DNA from: Desulfovibrionaceae bacterium
GTDB lineage: Bacteria; Desulfobacterota; Desulfovibrionia; Desulfovibrionales; Desulfovibrionaceae
NCBI GenBank assembly: GCA_009782775.1
Contig: WRIL01000005.1
Span: forward strand, 29,623 to 93,622
Direction: 5' to 3'
Length of the DNA: 64,000 nt
The notes under the pieces are model-generated. The model saw nothing but the letters and a program-made list of their open reading frames with translations. It had not been told where the DNA came from and searched no databases. Made by a program: the position numbers and the translations under genes. Below, in pieces: positions 18,302 to 28,222 of the stretch (its first letter is position 1; each line of letters opens with the position of its first letter).

Positions 18302-19218
18302 AAGCGTACCTCCAGCTCCATCTGCACCCCCTTGGCGGCCAGCACTGCCTCCCGGGCTTCCTCAATCAGTTTCAGGGCTTCCGGGGATTTACCCTTTCCG
18401 GTATTGACCAGGAAATTGGCGTGCAGGGAGGAAAAAGCCATTCCGCCCAGGATTCGTCCCTTGAAGCCGCATTCTTCCAGGAGTTTGCCGGCTGGAGCCT
18501 GGGGGGGATTTTTGAACACGCATCCGGCGCTGGGCAGATCCAGCGGCTGGGAGCGGCGTTTTTGTTCCAGGCAGGCGCGCATCCGGGCGCGGATTTCTTC
18601 AGGTTTCTGTTTGGGACACCGGAAGCGCGCGTTGAGAATGACAAACCAGTTTTCTCCATCAGCCGTTCCTTCCAGAGCGGGAATGCCCAGATGCCGATAT
18701 CCCGTCTCCAGCTCTTCAGCTTCTAGGGTTATCAGCCCCAGGGCCGGCGAAAAGAGCCGGAGGCCGTGCAGGCGGTCTTTGATTTCCTGTCCGAAGGATC
18801 CGGCGTTCATGGCCACGGCCCCGCCCACCTGTCCGGGGATCCCGGCCAGACCGTCAAGCCCGCCCAGGCCCATGCCGGCCAGGCTGTTAAGGAAAAATGG
18901 CAGAGGCATGGAGGCCGAAACTTCCACCAGAGCCTCGTCCAGGCCGTTTTCCAGCAGGCGTATTTCCCGCTTGGACTTGTCCAGTTCCAGCAGCACCAAG
19001 GGGAGTTTGCCTTCCCCGGCCAGAATGTTGCTTCCCTGGCCCAGCACCGCTGGACGCCCTCCCAATTTGCGCAGGGTTTGCGGCAATGCCGCAAAATCGG
19101 CTTCATTTTCCAGGCGGACCCTGGCCAGGGCCTCCCCGCCCAGGCGTATGCTGGTGAGCTCGGCCAGGGATGGGGCAGGAATTACGCGCAGACCGGAGCG
19201 TTTCGTGGTCATGAGCAT
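18292..19218 (-). CDS. murB: UDP-N-acetylenolpyruvoylglucosamine reductase
   Basis: FAD enzyme of 308 aa reducing UDP-GlcNAc-enolpyruvate to UDP-MurNAc with NADPH. Motifs: TSIRLGGEA near the start, VLGQGSNILAGEG (FAD pyrophosphate), GLAGIPGQVGGAVAMNAGSFG and, toward the end, SAGCVFKNP with the catalytic Ser region. ATG 19218 follows GGAGGGG and overlaps the murC stop region, consistent with one transcript. Confidence 0.95.
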   Translation of the reverse strand: MLMTTKRSGLRVIPAPSLAELTSIRLGGEALARVRLENEADFAALPQTLRKLGGRPAVLGQGSNILAGEGKLPLVLLELDKSKREIRLLENGLDEALVEVSASMPLPFFLNSLAGMGLGGLDGLAGIPGQVGGAVAMNAGSFGQEIKDRLHGLRLFSPALGLITLEAEELETGYRHLGIPALEGTADGENWFVILNARFRCPKQKPEEIRARMRACLEQKRRSQPLDLPSAGCVFKNPPQAPAGKLLEECGFKGRILGGMAFSSLHANFLVNTGKGKSPEALKLIEEAREAVLAAKGVQMELEVRLWV

Positions 19219-19219
19219 A

Positions 19220-20584
19220 TCATTTCCCCTCCAGCCAGCGCTGGCCGACGGTCCAGATATTCCCCGCGCCCATGGTCAGTAAAAGGTCTTTGGGTTGCAG
19301 AATGTCCGTGAGTCCGGCGGACATTTCCTCAAGGGTCCGGAAAAAAAGCGCCGGGGTGGCTGAGACCTGCATGACGCCTTGGGCCAGTCCCTGGCCGGTG
19401 ACTCCCGGTATGGGCGTCTCCGAGGCCGCGTAAATTTCCGTGAGCAGCAACAAATCCACCTTGGAGAGGATCTGGCAGAATTCTCCAAACTGGTCCTTGG
19501 TGCGGGTGAAGCGATGCGGCTGGAAGGCCGCCACCAGCCGGCGGTCGGGGTAAGTCAGCCTGGCTGTTTCCAGGGTGGCCCGGATCTCGTTGGGGTGGTG
19601 GGCGTAGTCATCCACCAGGATGATGCCTTCCCTTTCTCCCTTGAGTTCGAAACGCCGCCCCACCCCTTTGAAACGGTTCAAAGCCCGGCGGCAGGTTTCC
19701 GCCGGGATATCCACCTGGAGGCTTACGCCGATGGCTCCGAGGGCATTCAGGATATTATGCCTGCCCGGCTGGGGCAGGCTGAATTCACCGAGAGACGCGT
19801 TTTTAAGGCGCGCGCGAAAACGGCTTGCCGGCCCGGAGTTGATGACTTCAGCCGCCAAATCGTTTTCCGGGCTGAAACCGTAGGTCAGCGTCGGGCGTTT
19901 TATCCTGGGCAGTACCCGGCGCAGGCCGGGATCATCCCCGCAGATCACGTTAAGCCCGTAAAAGGGGACTTTGTTCATAAAATCCACGAAGGCTTGGTCG
20001 ATGTGTTCCTGGTCGCCGTAGAAATCCAGATGATCGGCGTCGATATTGGTGATCACGTTCATGATTGGAAAAAGGCAGAGGAAGGAGCCGTCAGATTCGT
20101 CGGCTTCGGCCACCAGGTAATCTCCGCTCCCCAGCCTGGCATTGGTTCCGTAGGCATTGAACCTGCCACCGATTATCACCGTGGGGTCCAGGCCGGCCTC
20201 TTCCATAATGGTGGCGGTGATGGCGGTGGTAGTCGTTTTTCCGTGGGTGCCCCCAATGAAGATGCTGCTGCGCAAGCGACTGATCTCCGCCAGCATTTCC
20301 GCCCTGGGAATGACCGGAATGCCTTTGGCGCGGGCTTCGATTACCTCCAGGTTATCGTCCGGAATGGCGGTGGATTTCACCAGCACATGCGGGTTTGCCA
20401 CGTTTTTCACGGCGTGTCCCAGATGGATGTTGACGCCCAGCTCGCCCAAATGGCGAACGCTGGCGCTCTCCTTGAGATCCGAGCCGCTGACCGCGAACCC
20501 CATATTGTGCAGGACCTCGGCAATACCGCACATACCGGCCCCGCCTATGCCCACCATATGAACGCGCTTGACTTTATGCACTCT
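19220..20584 (-). CDS. murC: UDP-N-acetylmuramate--L-alanine ligase
   Basis: Mur ligase of about 454 aa adding L-Ala to UDP-MurNAc. N-terminal [20 protein letters not shown] is the Rossmann signature. The central ATP loop is [15 protein letters not shown], and [13 protein letters not shown] follows. I prefer GTG 20584, which follows AAAGGCGG and overlaps the murG stop in typical dcw fashion. An ATG at 20623 would extend the overlap and has a poor ribosome-binding site. Confidence 0.93.
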   Translation of the reverse strand, partial: RVHKVKRVHMVGIGGAGMCGIAEVLHNMGFAVSGSDLKESASVRHLGELGVNIHLGHAVKNVANPHVLVKSTAIPDDNLEVIEARAKGIPVIPRAEMLAEISRLRSSIFIGGTHGKTTTTAITATIMEEAGLDPTVIIGGRFNAYGTNARLGSGDYLVAEADESDGSFLCLFPIMNVITNIDADHLDFYGDQEHIDQAFVDFMNKVPFYGLNVICGDDPGLRRVLPRIKRPTLTYGFSPENDLAAEVINSGPASRFRARLKNASLGEFSLPQPGRHNILNALGAIGVSLQVDIPAETCRRALNRFKGVGRRFELKGEREGIILVDDYAHHPNEIRATLETARLTYPDRRLVAAFQPHRFTRTKDQFGEFCQILSKVDLLLLTEIYAASETPIPGVTGQGLAQGVMQVSATPALFFRTLEEMSAGLTDILQPKDLLLTMGAGNIWTVGQRWLEGK

Positions 20585-21683
20585 GTCCGCCTTTGGCTTC
20601 AGCGAGAAGTTTTTCCGTTTCATCGGCCAGCTTGCCCGCCGCTTCCGGATTGGCCAGCTTCAAAGAGGCCTGGGACATGGCCCGCAGGGCGGCCCTGTCT
20701 TGCAGCAGATCCGTGGCCAGGCGGCTGATCCTGCCCTTTTGCAGATCCTTTTGTTCCAGCAGCCGGGCCGCGCCCTGTTTTTGCACCTGCTCGGCGTTAT
20801 GCATCTGATGGTTGTGCGCGGCCGAGGGCAGGGGAATGAGGATGGCCGGCAGTCCGGCCGCGGCCAATTCGGCAAGGGTGCTGGCCCCTGCCCGGCAGAT
20901 GACCAGATCCGCCTGGGAATAGGCTTCATACATATCATCTATGAAGGCTTCAATTTTGACCCGCTCCGGCGGATAGGCTGAGCTTTCTTCCCGCATGCGC
21001 GCAAAATCAGCCTGGCCGCACTGGATGCGCAGCTTCGTTCCAAGCCGCAGGAGATCCGTCAAGTCTTCAAGGATGGCGTTATTGATGGCCCTGGCCCCCT
21101 GGCTGCCGCCCAGGACCAGGATGTTTTCGGCCTTGTCCCTGGGGGTGGAGGTCGGGTTCGCGCCCAGTGAGCGGATCTTTCCGCGCACCGGGTTGCCGGT
21201 GAAGACGCATTTTCCCTGGGGGAAATATTTTTCCGTTTCCGGGAAAGAGAGACAGATGCGCCGCGCCCCCCGGCCCAGGAGACAGTTGACCGCGCCCGGT
21301 ATGCTGTTTTGTTCGTGCACTAGGCTTGGGATGCCGAGCAGACGGGCGGCCAGGAGGCCGGCGGCGGCGGCATAGCCGCCGAAGCCCACCACGACTTCAG
21401 GCTTGAAACGTCGCAACCGCCCCAGGGCCTGCCATACCGAGGCCAGCAATAACAAGGCGGCGGCCGCCCCTTTCAGGAATCCGCGGCCGATGAAACCGCG
21501 CGCCGGGAGCCCGGAAAATTCCAATCCGGCCTGGGCCGCCAGCCGGCCTTCCGGTCCGTACCTTCCTCCCAGGAAAAGAATGTCCACTTCCGGAGAACGC
21601 CTGCGCAGCTCTTCGGCCAGGGCCAGGGCCGGGAAAATGTGTCCCCCGGTGCCGCCGCTGCTCAAAAGCACTCTATGCGGCAT
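20574..21683 (-). CDS. murG: UDP-GlcNAc--lipid I GlcNAc transferase
   Basis: Peripheral membrane GT-B glycosyltransferase of 369 aa making lipid II from lipid I. The glycine-rich N-terminal loop [39 protein letters not shown] and [16 protein letters not shown] are diagnostic, as is the C-terminal [28 protein letters not shown] 21683 is chosen because AAGGAG lies just upstream. It overlaps ftsW by 11 bases and murC by 11 bases. Confidence 0.96.
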   Translation of the reverse strand: MPHRVLLSSGGTGGHIFPALALAEELRRRSPEVDILFLGGRYGPEGRLAAQAGLEFSGLPARGFIGRGFLKGAAAALLLLASVWQALGRLRRFKPEVVVGFGGYAAAAGLLAARLLGIPSLVHEQNSIPGAVNCLLGRGARRICLSFPETEKYFPQGKCVFTGNPVRGKIRSLGANPTSTPRDKAENILVLGGSQGARAINNAILEDLTDLLRLGTKLRIQCGQADFARMREESSAYPPERVKIEAFIDDMYEAYSQADLVICRAGASTLAELAAAGLPAILIPLPSAAHNHQMHNAEQVQKQGAARLLEQKDLQKGRISRLATDLLQDRAALRAMSQASLKLANPEAAGKLADETEKLLAEAKGGQSA

Positions 21684-22854
21684 CTTTGCTCCTTTTTCGC
21701 GCATAACGCGAATATTTGAGGAGCAGTCCGGCGCAGACCAGGGAAGAGATCAGCGAACTGCCGCCATAGGAAAAAAAAGGCATGGCCACTCCTTTGGCCG
21801 GGATGGTGGCGCTGACCACGGCTAGGTTCAGCAGCATGGGGATGGCCAGCACCAGGGTCAGGCCGAAGGCCGTAAGGCGTCCGCGCAAATCCTCCTGGCG
21901 CATGGCGATATGCAGTCCCCGCCAGACCAGGAGCAGGATAAGGATGCAGATCAGGCTGATGCCGAGGAACCCCAATTCTTCCCCTAGGGCGGCCATGATG
22001 AAGTCGGTGTGGATTTCCGGAACATAGTCGAATTTGGCCCGCCCCATCCCTGGACCGGCCCCGGTTATCCCGCCGGAGCTCAGGGCCAGGAAGGATTGGA
22101 TGATCTGGGCGGATTTTTCCGGGTTGGAGAAGGGGTCCTTGAAAATTTCCAGGCGGAGCATGCGGTAGGGGAAAGTGACGATGAGCAGCCATCCCCCGCC
22201 GGCGGCCAGAAGCCCGGTGAGGAAAAGGTAAAAGCGGCTGGCTCCGCCCGCCAGGCACATGAAAAAAAGCAGCATGCTGATCACCGCGGCCCCTCCGAAA
22301 TCCGGCTGGCGCAGGAGAAGCAGACAGATAGTTCCGGTGACGATGAAGAGCGGCAGGAGGCCACGTTTGAAGGTTTTGACCAGGTGTTGCTTGGCGCCCA
22401 GAAAATAGGCCAGGTAGCAGACCAGGGCGATCTTGGTGAATTCCATGGGTTGCAGGCTGACGCCCAGGAAGGGCGGGAGCCAGCGTTTGGCCCTGGAGGC
22501 CTGTTCAGGGGCCAGGACCAGGCAGAGGATGAGCATGAACATGCAGATCCCCAGGAAGGGGTATTGCAGTCCCTCAATGAGCCTGCGCGGAAAGACCCAG
22601 ACAATGGCGCCCAGGCAGCCCAGCCCCAGGACGGCAAAGAGCAGTTGGCGTTTGAAAAAGAAATAGGGATCATGGCGCAGGGTTTCTCCGGCCATGATGC
22701 TGGAAGAGAGGATCATGACCAGCCCCAGACCAAGCATGGTCAGGACGACAGCCAACAGCGCCCAGTCCGGGTCTTCCTGGCCGGGCCTGGGAGCGGGTCT
22801 GCTCTTTAGGTCATTGCGCCTGGCGGGTTGGTAAAGGGCGGATTCTTGGCTCAT
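21673..22854 (-). CDS. ftsW: lipid II-polymerising glycosyltransferase FtsW (SEDS)
   Basis: Polytopic SEDS protein of 393 aa with about ten membrane segments. Diagnostic stretches: ALVCYLAYFLGAKQH region, SGGITGAGPGMGRAKFDYVPEIHTDFI (extracellular loop 4 with the conserved catalytic-site region), and C-terminal GVAMPFFSYGGSSLI. It works with the PBP encoded upstream (ftsI). The ATG overlaps the murD stop by four bases. Confidence 0.95.
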   Translation of the reverse strand: MSQESALYQPARRNDLKSRPAPRPGQEDPDWALLAVVLTMLGLGLVMILSSSIMAGETLRHDPYFFFKRQLLFAVLGLGCLGAIVWVFPRRLIEGLQYPFLGICMFMLILCLVLAPEQASRAKRWLPPFLGVSLQPMEFTKIALVCYLAYFLGAKQHLVKTFKRGLLPLFIVTGTICLLLLRQPDFGGAAVISMLLFFMCLAGGASRFYLFLTGLLAAGGGWLLIVTFPYRMLRLEIFKDPFSNPEKSAQIIQSFLALSSGGITGAGPGMGRAKFDYVPEIHTDFIMAALGEELGFLGISLICILILLLVWRGLHIAMRQEDLRGRLTAFGLTLVLAIPMLLNLAVVSATIPAKGVAMPFFSYGGSSLISSLVCAGLLLKYSRYARKRSKDAA

Positions 22855-24158
22855 GGCAATTCCCTGGCCAGGCGTTGGAAGTCGTTGCCCCGTTCCTGGT
22901 AGTCCTGGTATTGATCAAAGCTGGCCGTGGCCGGAGAGAGCAGTATGGCATCTCCGGGGGCGGCGGCGGCTCTGGAGCGGCGTAGGGCCATTTCCAGGCA
23001 TTCGTCCCAACTCAGGGGAACCACTCCCTGCCAGGCGCGTTCAAAAAATTCCCGGTCTCCCCCGAACAAGGCCACGGCCTTGACCTTTTCCCTCAGGAGT
23101 GGGCGCAGACTCTCCAGATCTCCGCCCTTGAACACCCCGCCGGCCAGGAGAAAGACGGGCCGCTCCAGGCTCTGCAAGGCCACCCGCAGGGCCTCGACGG
23201 TGGTTCCCTTGGAGTCGTCAATATAGAGCACCCCTTCAGTTTCTCCCACCTGTTCCAGGCGATGCGGCAGGGGGGCGAAATCTTGCGCCGCCTGGGCGGC
23301 CTGCTCTTCGGTCACGCCGAATTCGCGCGCGGCCAGGAAGGCCGCTTCCAGGTTGGCCCGGTTGTGTGTCCCCAGGAGCCTGGTCTGCGGGAAACGTCCG
23401 GAAGGCGCGAAGTATTCCACTCTGGCCCGCAAGGGGTATCCGCGGACCAGATCAAAGAGGTTCTCGTCCAGGATGGCCGTATCCGCAGGAGTCTGGTTGG
23501 CGAAGATGCGCAATTTGGCCGCCCGGTATTCAGCGAAATCCCGGTGCTGATCCAGGTGGTTGGGGGAGAGGTTCAGGAGCAGGGCGACTTTTGGATGAAA
23601 GGCGCGGATGAATTGCAACTGGAAGCTGCTGGCCTCCAGAACCAGGATGTCCACGGCCGGCGCGCCCTGTTCTTTTTCCAGGATATAGAAGGATAAGGGG
23701 GTGCCGATATTGCCGCCCAGAAAGACTTTTTTGCCGCCGGCTTCCAGCATGGCCGCGATCAGGCTTACAGTGGTGGTTTTTCCGGAAGTGCCGGTCACGG
23801 CGACGATTTTTTCATGGGCAAAAGAAGCGGCCAGTTCAAGTTCCGAGATGCAGAGAGGGTTCCCGGCCAGGGCCAGGGGTTTCTCCAGGGCGGACCAAGG
23901 CACGCCCGGACTGGGGACGACCAGGGCCGCTCCCTGGAAATGCTCCGGCCGATGTTCACCGGCGATTAGTTCCAGATCCAGATGGGACGTCCGGGCAAGA
24001 AAATCCTCGCTGAAGCCCTTGTTGTCCAGAAGACGCACCCTGGCCCCCAGGCGGAGCAGCAGGGAGGCCGCAGCCAGTCCGGATACTCCGCCGCCGACCA
24101 CCACGGCCAGCTGCCCGTCTTTTATGGGGTTATCCGGTAAGGTTCTTGTCTTGGACAT
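22851..24158 (-). CDS. murD: UDP-N-acetylmuramoylalanine--D-glutamate ligase
   Basis: Mur ligase of 435 aa adding D-Glu. N-terminal VVGGGVSGLAAASLLLRLG, central ATP loop AVTGTSGKTTTVSLIA and NLSPNHLDQHRDFAEYRAAK, followed by YIDDSKGTTVEALRVAL in the C-terminal domain. Length is normal. Located between mraY and ftsW in the standard order. Confidence 0.96.
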   Translation of the reverse strand: MSKTRTLPDNPIKDGQLAVVVGGGVSGLAAASLLLRLGARVRLLDNKGFSEDFLARTSHLDLELIAGEHRPEHFQGAALVVPSPGVPWSALEKPLALAGNPLCISELELAASFAHEKIVAVTGTSGKTTTVSLIAAMLEAGGKKVFLGGNIGTPLSFYILEKEQGAPAVDILVLEASSFQLQFIRAFHPKVALLLNLSPNHLDQHRDFAEYRAAKLRIFANQTPADTAILDENLFDLVRGYPLRARVEYFAPSGRFPQTRLLGTHNRANLEAAFLAAREFGVTEEQAAQAAQDFAPLPHRLEQVGETEGVLYIDDSKGTTVEALRVALQSLERPVFLLAGGVFKGGDLESLRPLLREKVKAVALFGGDREFFERAWQGVVPLSWDECLEMALRRSRAAAAPGDAILLSPATASFDQYQDYQERGNDFQRLARELP

Positions 24159-24167
24159 AAGGCACCG

Positions 24168-25247
24168 TTAACGCAGCTTGATGGTGGACAGGGCGGCCAG
24201 CCCGAAAATTATGGAAATAATCCAGAATCTTATAACTACCTTGGTCTCCGGGATGCCCTTCATCTGGAAATGATGGTGCAAAGGGGCCATTTTGAAAATG
24301 CGCCTGCCCTTGCTCATTTTGAAGTAGCCCACCTGCATGATCACGGACAGGGTTTCAATGACGAAGAGCCCGCCCATGATCACCAGCACCAGTTCTTGTT
24401 TGCAGAGCACGGCCATGAAGCCCAGGCTGGCGCCCAAGGGGAGGGATCCGGCATCGCCCAGGAAAATCTGGGCCGGCGGACTGTTGAACCAGAGGAAGGC
24501 CATGGAGGCCCCCACCAAGGCCCCGCAGAAAACGGTGACTTCACCCACTCCCGGCACATATCCAACTTGCAGGTAGTTGGAAAAATTGATGTTGCCGGCG
24601 ATATACAAAAAGATGGCCAGGCAGAGGCAGGCGATGATCGTGGGACCGATGGCCAGAGAGTCCATCCCGTCTGTAAGATTTACGCCGTTGCTGGATCCGA
24701 CCATGACGATCACGGCGAAGAGCATATAAAACCAGCCCAGGTCCGGGGTCAGGTTTTTGAAAAAGGGAAAGACCAGAATGGTGGAAAAGGCCGGCAGATG
24801 CATGAACAGAGTCATGACCAGTAGAGCGGCGGCGCATTGCCCCAGGAGTTTTTGCCGGGCGCTGAGTCCTCCGCCGTTATTCTTGCGCTTGATCTTGAGC
24901 CAGTCATCGACCAGACCCACCAGCCCGAAACCCATAAAGACCAGCATGCACAGCCAGACATACGGATTGCCCAGGTTTCCCCATAAAAGCACACTGATCA
25001 TCAGGCTGGCGAAAATCCCCAGCCCGCCCATGGTGGGGGTTCCGGCCTTGCCCTTGTGTTCGATGATTTCAGGCAGGATGTACTGGCCGTATTTGAGGCG
25101 CTGGAGCCGCGTGATGAGCATGGGGAAAATCAGCACCCCGGCAAGGAAGGCGGTGAGCAACCCCCAGACCGTACGGAAGGTGATGTAGCGCAGCACGTTG
25201 AAGGTGATGTGTTCCGCGCCAAACAGGGTGTACAGGTAATAAAACAT
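24168..25247 (-). CDS. mraY: phospho-N-acetylmuramoyl-pentapeptide transferase
   Basis: Integral membrane enzyme of 359 aa with about ten segments, transferring phospho-MurNAc-pentapeptide to undecaprenyl phosphate (lipid I). Catalytic motifs are visible: GLVGLVDDWLKIKRKNN (Asp-Asp), SSNGVNLTDGMDSLAIGP (third Asp, NxxNxxDGxD) and the APLHHHFQMKG histidine motif near the C-terminus. Position between murF and murD is standard. Confidence 0.97.
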   Translation of the reverse strand: MFYYLYTLFGAEHITFNVLRYITFRTVWGLLTAFLAGVLIFPMLITRLQRLKYGQYILPEIIEHKGKAGTPTMGGLGIFASLMISVLLWGNLGNPYVWLCMLVFMGFGLVGLVDDWLKIKRKNNGGGLSARQKLLGQCAAALLVMTLFMHLPAFSTILVFPFFKNLTPDLGWFYMLFAVIVMVGSSNGVNLTDGMDSLAIGPTIIACLCLAIFLYIAGNINFSNYLQVGYVPGVGEVTVFCGALVGASMAFLWFNSPPAQIFLGDAGSLPLGASLGFMAVLCKQELVLVIMGGLFVIETLSVIMQVGYFKMSKGRRIFKMAPLHHHFQMKGIPETKVVIRFWIISIIFGLAALSTIKLR

Positions 25248-25256
25248 GCCGCCGCC

Positions 25257-26696
25257 CTATGCGCTTGAAGCGCTGAAATACCGTTCGCGGAACAGCTCCG
25301 CCAGAAGTTCCAGCCGGTTGCCCCTGGAGGCCTTGAACAGGACCACTCCCCTGGGCGTTTCCGTCCGCCCTTGCTCCAGGTGGGAGCGCAGGGCCGGCAT
25401 AGCGGCCTGAAAATCTTCCAGTCCCTTCAGGGGGGTGAAGGTGCCCTGGAACAATCCCTGGCGCAGTCCTTCGCGCACCGCTTCAGTCTGGCCTCCTTGC
25501 CAGTAAATAAGCCGGGAGCCGCTTTCGGCCATGAGCCGTCCCAGGCGTTGATGTTCCGCCGGGCTATCTTCCCCCAGTTCCAGGAGTTCTCCCAGGACCA
25601 ACACCAGGGGGCCGCCGGTTTCCGCGGCCATTTCCGTGGCGTTTTCCAGCACGCGGGCCACGGAGAGAGGATTGGCATTGTAGCTGTCGTCCACCAGGAT
25701 GAGCCGGCCATTGGACGCGCAGTTAAAGCGCTGCGCCGGGGGTTCGAGTCCGGCCAGGCCGGAGCGGATCTCTTCCGCTCCAAGGCCGAGAAGATGTGCG
25801 GCGCCGGCCACGGCCGCCACATTTTCCGCCCCGTAGTTTCCGCGGAAGGGGGCCGGGGTTTCAAAAGTTATTTCTTCCAGGCGCGCCAGGTAGCGGCCAT
25901 GCTGCGCTCCAGAGGCTCCCAGGTAGGCGGCGGAGTAATGCGCCGCTTTTCCGGCGGAAAATAGAAAAAGGTCTTCCCCGCGCAGGGCGCGGCTTTCCTG
26001 GAGCAGATCCGGGTAATCGGCGCTGACCAGGGCGCGGCCGTTCGGGCGCAGGTAGGCGAGCAGGCGGGCCTTGTGCCAGGCCACTCCCTTGTCCTTGAGC
26101 CCTTCAAGGTGACCGGGGCCGGCATTGAGCAGCAGAGCCAGGTCAGGTTTAAGCGTCTGTCCCAGGTAATCCATGTCTCCGTCTTCGCTGATCCCGGCCT
26201 CCATGACCCAGAAATGCGCTTCGCTGGAGGCGTTGAGCATACTGACCGGCAGCCCCAGGCGGCTGTTCATGTTCATAAAGGTGCGGGAAGTGGGACCGCG
26301 TCCGGCCAGCACGGCGGCCAGGGCTTCTTTTACCGAGGTCTTGCCGGCGCTGCCGGTGATCCCGATGACCTGGCCCCGGAAATTTTCCCGGTAGGCGGAG
26401 GCCAGCCGGGCCAGGGCCAGTCCGCTGTCCGCCGCGCCCAATACAGGCAGGGGCGGGGTCTTGTTTCCGAAGGGGTTTTTCTCGGCCAGAATGGCCAGGG
26501 CGCCCTGTGCGACGGCCGCGTCGGCAAAATCATGTCCGTCATTATGTTGGCCCCTGAGACAGACGAAGAGACTGCCCTGTCCCGCTTGGCGGCTGTCAAG
26601 AACCACCTTGGCGGGGGTTTCCCCTGCCAGGTTTTCCGGCAGATAGGTCTCAGGATGGGGGCCGAGCAGGGCGGCCATGGAGTGCAGGCTCAGCAT
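25257..26696 (-). CDS. murF: UDP-MurNAc-tripeptide--D-Ala-D-Ala ligase
   Basis: Mur ligase of 479 aa adding D-Ala-D-Ala. N-terminal domain with VVLDSRQAGQGSLFVCLRG. The ATP loop is GITGSAGKTSVKEALAAVL. NAGPGHLEGL and ILVDDSYNANPLSVARVL are the family-specific central and C-terminal motifs. It overlaps murE by seven bases. Confidence 0.96.
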   Translation of the reverse strand: MLSLHSMAALLGPHPETYLPENLAGETPAKVVLDSRQAGQGSLFVCLRGQHNDGHDFADAAVAQGALAILAEKNPFGNKTPPLPVLGAADSGLALARLASAYRENFRGQVIGITGSAGKTSVKEALAAVLAGRGPTSRTFMNMNSRLGLPVSMLNASSEAHFWVMEAGISEDGDMDYLGQTLKPDLALLLNAGPGHLEGLKDKGVAWHKARLLAYLRPNGRALVSADYPDLLQESRALRGEDLFLFSAGKAAHYSAAYLGASGAQHGRYLARLEEITFETPAPFRGNYGAENVAAVAGAAHLLGLGAEEIRSGLAGLEPPAQRFNCASNGRLILVDDSYNANPLSVARVLENATEMAAETGGPLVLVLGELLELGEDSPAEHQRLGRLMAESGSRLIYWQGGQTEAVREGLRQGLFQGTFTPLKGLEDFQAAMPALRSHLEQGRTETPRGVVLFKASRGNRLELLAELFRERYFSASSA

Positions 26697-28222
26697 GGGC
26701 CGGCTTCCGCCTCGCCCAGGAGTTTGCGTAAAATCTCCTGATCGCTGTAAGGGATCTTTTTTTCTCCGAGGATCATGTAGTCTTCATGACCTTTTCCGGC
26801 GACCAGGACGGCATCGCCGTGCCTCGCCAGTTCCAGCGCCAGGGCCGTGGCTTCCCGGCGGTCTTCCCGGATATGGCGTTCCGCCGGCCCATCCATGCCG
26901 GGCAGCACATCCCGGATAATTGCCAGAGGTTCCTCCAGGCGAGGGTTATCCGAGGTCAGCACCGCCACCTCGGCCATCCTGGAAACCACCCGGCCCATGA
27001 GCGGGCGCTTCCCCCGATCCCGGTTGCCGCCGCAGCCGAATACGGCGATGAGGCGCCTGAAGCCGGCCTCGCGTAGCGCTCCCAGGGCCTTTTCCAGGGC
27101 GTCCGGGGTATGGGCGTAATCCACAAAAACGTGCAAACCCCGGCGGTTGGCGATGCGCTCCAGGCGTCCAGGGGCCCCGGTGAAGCCTTCCAGAGCGCCA
27201 AGGTCTTCTGGTTCCAGGCCTAGGGCCAGAGCCAGGGCCTCTACCCCCAGCAGATTCATGGCGTTGAAACGTCCGACCAACGGAGAGGCTATTTCCCAGA
27301 ACTGCCCGTGAAAATTGTGCTTCAGGCGCAGACCTTCCGGGCCAAAGGAGAGGATTTCGCCCTGCAAATGACGCTTAACGTTTTGCTTGCCTAGGCCGTA
27401 GGCGATGGTCAGGCCGGGCAGCCCGGCGCATTCGTCCAGGAGGCGGCGGCCGTGGGCGTCATCGCCATTGACGGCCCGGGCTTTGTCCCGCGCCGGTGTC
27501 CCACCCTCTTCCGGACCCAGGAACAAGGAGGCCTTGCAGCGGTAGTATTTTTCCGTATCCTGGTGGAAATCCAGGTGATCCTGCGTGAGATTGGTCCATA
27601 GCGCCCCGTCGAAATTCAGCCCGGCCACCCGTTTTTGGGCCAGGGCATGGGAAGATACCTCCATGATCGCCGTGTCGGTTCCAACCTCGCGCATTTCGTG
27701 GATCATGGAATGCAGTTCAAGGCAGCCGGGGGTGGTCAGGCACGAAGGTCTCCTGACGCCGGGCCATCGGTAGTTGATTGTCCCTATTACGCCGACTTTG
27801 TGTCCGTGGGCGTTCAGGAGCTGTTCCAACATATAAGTGCAACTGGTTTTGCCATTGGTCCCGGTGACTCCGCACAGGCGGGGAGAAGGCCCGGCGGTTG
27901 CGAAACAGGTTCCGGCCAGATCCCCCAGAGCGGCGCGGCAGTCCTCAACCTGCACCAGCGTCGGCCTGGGAGCATTCCCGGCCAGTTCCGCGAGCCGCGC
28001 TTCCAGTTCCGTTTTTTGAGAAGCGGCATACACCAGATATTCGGCGCCGCCGGCCAGGGCTTCCCGGAGATAATCCAACCCTCCCTGCCCGCCGGGTTGG
28101 GGCGGTGGCATAAGGATGAAGCTGTCTCCAGGCCGCACCTGTCCGGAATGGGTTCTGGGACAGGTCTTTTTTTGCGCGACGAATTCCAGGAGGGCGCTGA
28201 AGGGAAGGGTCGCTTTTTTCAC
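26690..28222 (-). CDS. murE: UDP-MurNAc-dipeptide--meso-diaminopimelate ligase
   Basis: Mur ligase of about 510 aa. The ATP loop is CGVTGTNGKTSCTYMLEQLL, and MEVSSHALAQKRVAG follows. The C-terminal specificity motif reads TSDNPRLEEP. DNPR is the meso-diaminopimelate signature, so the peptidoglycan is the Gram-negative type. GTG 28222 is preferred because GGAGG lies ten bases upstream and it overlaps the ftsI stop as GTGA. In-frame ATG codons further upstream lie inside ftsI. Confidence 0.95.
   Translation of the reverse strand: MKKATLPFSALLEFVAQKKTCPRTHSGQVRPGDSFILMPPPQPGGQGGLDYLREALAGGAEYLVYAASQKTELEARLAELAGNAPRPTLVQVEDCRAALGDLAGTCFATAGPSPRLCGVTGTNGKTSCTYMLEQLLNAHGHKVGVIGTINYRWPGVRRPSCLTTPGCLELHSMIHEMREVGTDTAIMEVSSHALAQKRVAGLNFDGALWTNLTQDHLDFHQDTEKYYRCKASLFLGPEEGGTPARDKARAVNGDDAHGRRLLDECAGLPGLTIAYGLGKQNVKRHLQGEILSFGPEGLRLKHNFHGQFWEIASPLVGRFNAMNLLGVEALALALGLEPEDLGALEGFTGAPGRLERIANRRGLHVFVDYAHTPDALEKALGALREAGFRRLIAVFGCGGNRDRGKRPLMGRVVSRMAEVAVLTSDNPRLEEPLAIIRDVLPGMDGPAERHIREDRREATALALELARHGDAVLVAGKGHEDYMILGEKKIPYSDQEILRKLLGEAEAGPC

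Noticed and set aside
19379..20728. 449-codon plus-strand frame opposite murC
   Set aside because: Antisense shadow of murC; the murC reading is supported by ligase motifs.
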